Source: Sandarakinorhabdus glacialis (lineage in GTDB: Bacteria; Pseudomonadota; Alphaproteobacteria; Sphingomonadales; Sphingomonadaceae). Taken from it: a DNA stretch of 64,000 nt. The DNA lies in assembly GCF_014643455.1 (NCBI RefSeq), contig NZ_BMJM01000006.1, forward strand, positions 124,001-188,000, in the 5' to 3' direction. Below the pieces are notes generated by a model. It saw only the letters and a list, made by a program, of their open reading frames with translations. It ran no database searches and was not told the DNA's origin. Numbering within the stretch: the stretch's first letter is position 1; every line of letters begins with the position of its first letter. Shown here piece after piece: positions 63,086 to 64,000 of this stretch. Made by a program: the position numbers and the translations under genes.

Positions 63086-63137
63086 TATTGTTGGGCATGC
63101 CAATGACCATGGGCAGGATTTGTGCAATAACGTGCAT
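63078..63137 (-). CDS. Possible 19-codon leader peptide coupled to bphP
   Basis: A short frame (MHVIAQILPMVIGMPNNND) starts at ATG 63137 with AAAGGAG 6 bases upstream, the best ribosome binding site in the region. Its TGA lies 4-5 bases beyond the first base of the bphP ATG at 63085 (ATGACTGA), so ribosomes could reinitiate on bphP, which lacks its own site. Alternatively bphP begins at TTG 63127 and this frame is not translated. Confidence 0.35.
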   Translation of the reverse strand: MHVIAQILPMVIGMPNNND

Positions 63138-63185
63138 TTCCTGCTCCTTTGGGGCGTGCGGATCCGATGTTTTATTGTGCGATTA

Positions 63186-63629
63186 CTAGACGGAACAAAG
63201 CAGCGAATACTTGGGGGTGCCGCTGCGGGAATTTAAAGATTTCATCGGTAACAGTTCCTTGAGACGGGGGATATGGTTATTTCGGGGCTGGCGGTGGGGA
63301 GTCTGGCCGGCATAGACTTGCGCGGCGATGAGCTTGACGGCGACACCGGCGGCCTGGGCGTAGATGGCGGGGGTGTCGCCGACGGCGCCAAAATCGACGA
63401 CACCGGCGTTCATGGCCTCGATGAGGGGTGGGCCGGAGGGGAACTGGGTCCAGGCGAGGGTGATGCCGGCGGCCTCCAGGCGCTTGTCGATGGCACCGCG
63501 GGTGCGGGCGATGAAGAGGATGCCGTTGCGCTGGAAGCCGATCGTCAGTCTGGAACCGCCATCCTTTGGCGCGCACGCTGCGACGCCGATCAGGGCGGCC
63601 GTGTGCAGCAGGTGGCGGCGATCGATCAT
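63186..63629 (-). pseudogene. Truncated sulfonate-type ABC transporter substrate-binding protein (SsuA-like)
   Basis: 148 aa; normal SsuA-type proteins have about 310-340. Residues 1-105 match the N-terminal lobe: a lipoprotein-like leader (ALIGVAACAPK), LTIGFQRNGILFIARTRG, WTQFPSGPPLIEAMNAG and VDFGAVGDTPAIYAQAAG. After about residue 105 (near 63314) the sequence no longer resembles the family and ends in unrelated residues. The second lobe is lost. No transporter permease or ATPase lies beside it, so this is a remnant. Confidence 0.8.
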
Positions 63630-63706
63630 GCCAGTCTCCGAAATTCCGGTGACCGTGGCAGGCCTGCGGCGGCGTGACAGCAAAGATTTGGTAGCGAGGC
63701 TGATAC

Positions 63707-63740
63707 GAAAACGCCGCCGGGGGTAAGCCGGCGGCGTTCA
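63707..63740 (-). terminator. Intrinsic terminator of the PEP-CTERM gene
   Basis: AACGCCGCCGG (63710-63720) pairs perfectly with CCGGCGGCGTT (63728-63738) around a 7-base loop. Read on the minus strand, TTTT follows the stem. It lies about 20 bases after the PEP-CTERM gene stop. Confidence 0.8.
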
Positions 63741-63757
63741 GGTCGGCTATGCCGGGT

Positions 63758-64000
63758 TCAGGCGGCGACGGTGGTGCGCGAACGGCGGCGCATGGTGGCG
63801 CCGACCAGGCCGAAACCGACCGTGAGCAAGGCCCAGGCGGCTGGCTCGGGAACCGAGGCGAGGGTGTCGGAGAAGGCGAGGTTGTCGACTTCGAAGGCGG
63901 GGCTGTTGGACGTGAGCGCGAGGCCCGCGATCAGGCGGCCGTCGCCGTTGATGATGAAGCTGCCCGAGGTCGAGCCGTTGGCCTGACCGCCGGAGAGGAT
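63758..64000 (-). CDS. PEP-CTERM sorting domain protein (3' end only)
   Basis: Only the last 80 codons are inside the window; the gene continues beyond 64000. The C terminus has the PEP-CTERM layout: VPEPAAWALL, a hydrophobic helix (LLTVGFGLVGA) and a basic end (RRRSRTTVAA). Before it, FEVDNLAFSDTLA is the usual lead-in of such proteins. They are exported and processed by an exosortase. No exosortase gene is seen here. The rest of the protein cannot be judged. Confidence 0.88.
   Translation of the reverse strand: MLSGGQANGSTSGSFIINGDGRLIAGLALTSNSPAFEVDNLAFSDTLASVPEPAAWALLTVGFGLVGATMRRRSRTTVAA

Noticed and set aside
62504-63106. Plus-strand frames across the phytochrome gene
   Set aside because: They oppose conserved PAS/GAF domain coding sequence and carry no motifs.

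Overview
The window is GC-rich DNA from an alphaproteobacterium, most likely of the order Sphingomonadales. This is an inference from several features together: a dcw cluster in classical order, a FecI/FecR/TonB-receptor signalling set, a PEP-CTERM protein, an HWE-type bacteriophytochrome, a DUF2125 protein, and fatty-acid genes followed by mltG. No tRNA, rRNA, CRISPR array or insertion sequence was recognised.

Layout. (1) 0.9-19.4 kb: a complete division/cell-wall (dcw) cluster on the + strand, mraZ-rsmH-ftsL-ftsI-murE-murF-mraY-murD-ftsW-murG-murC-murB-ddl-ftsQ-ftsA-ftsZ. Most genes overlap by 1-4 bases. A TGGGN-N5 array typical of MraZ operators and a perfect DnaA box lie upstream. (2) 19.7-27.8 kb: metabolic genes (ArsC family, methylacyl-CoA racemase family, dGTPase-like, two serine hydrolases, GntR regulator, TauD-type dioxygenase) and a bfd-bfr iron-storage pair. 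(3) 27.9-36.0 kb: a glycoconjugate locus with a GT1, UDP-galactopyranose mutase, a GH1-like protein, a GT2, a NodS-like methyltransferase, an acyl-CoA dehydrogenase carrying a coding octanucleotide repeat, a PIG-L deacetylase and GalE. (4) 36.2-44.6 kb: a TPR protein, then fabD-fabG-acpP-fabF-mltG-ydcF-plsC-DUF2125. fabD appears to start with ATT. (5) 44.8-50 kb: a CoA-transferase, cspA-infA with a strong terminator, hrpB and an OsmC-like protein. (6) 50-60.4 kb: a sigma/anti-sigma/TonB-receptor operon with a 5'-truncated autotransporter behind it, divergent from an operon of two D-aminoacylase-like amidohydrolases, a BKACE-family protein and an IclR regulator. (7) 60.5-64 kb: a bacteriophytochrome-kinase-REC fusion, a truncated sulfonate-type binding protein and the 3' end of a PEP-CTERM protein.

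Two patterns cut across the genes. A family of palindromic intergenic repeats, about 60 bp each, recurs seven times between 8.8 and 46.9 kb and was not seen to the right of that. The + strand is C-rich up to about 49.5 kb and G-rich from about 51 kb, whichever strand the genes are on. This looks like a replication-strand switch or an inversion/recombination boundary.

The most promising leads are the glycoconjugate locus with its potentially phase-variable octanucleotide tract, the ATT start of fabD, the MraZ/DnaA control region, and the TonB-receptor/amidohydrolase/BKACE locus with its unusual BKACE metal site.
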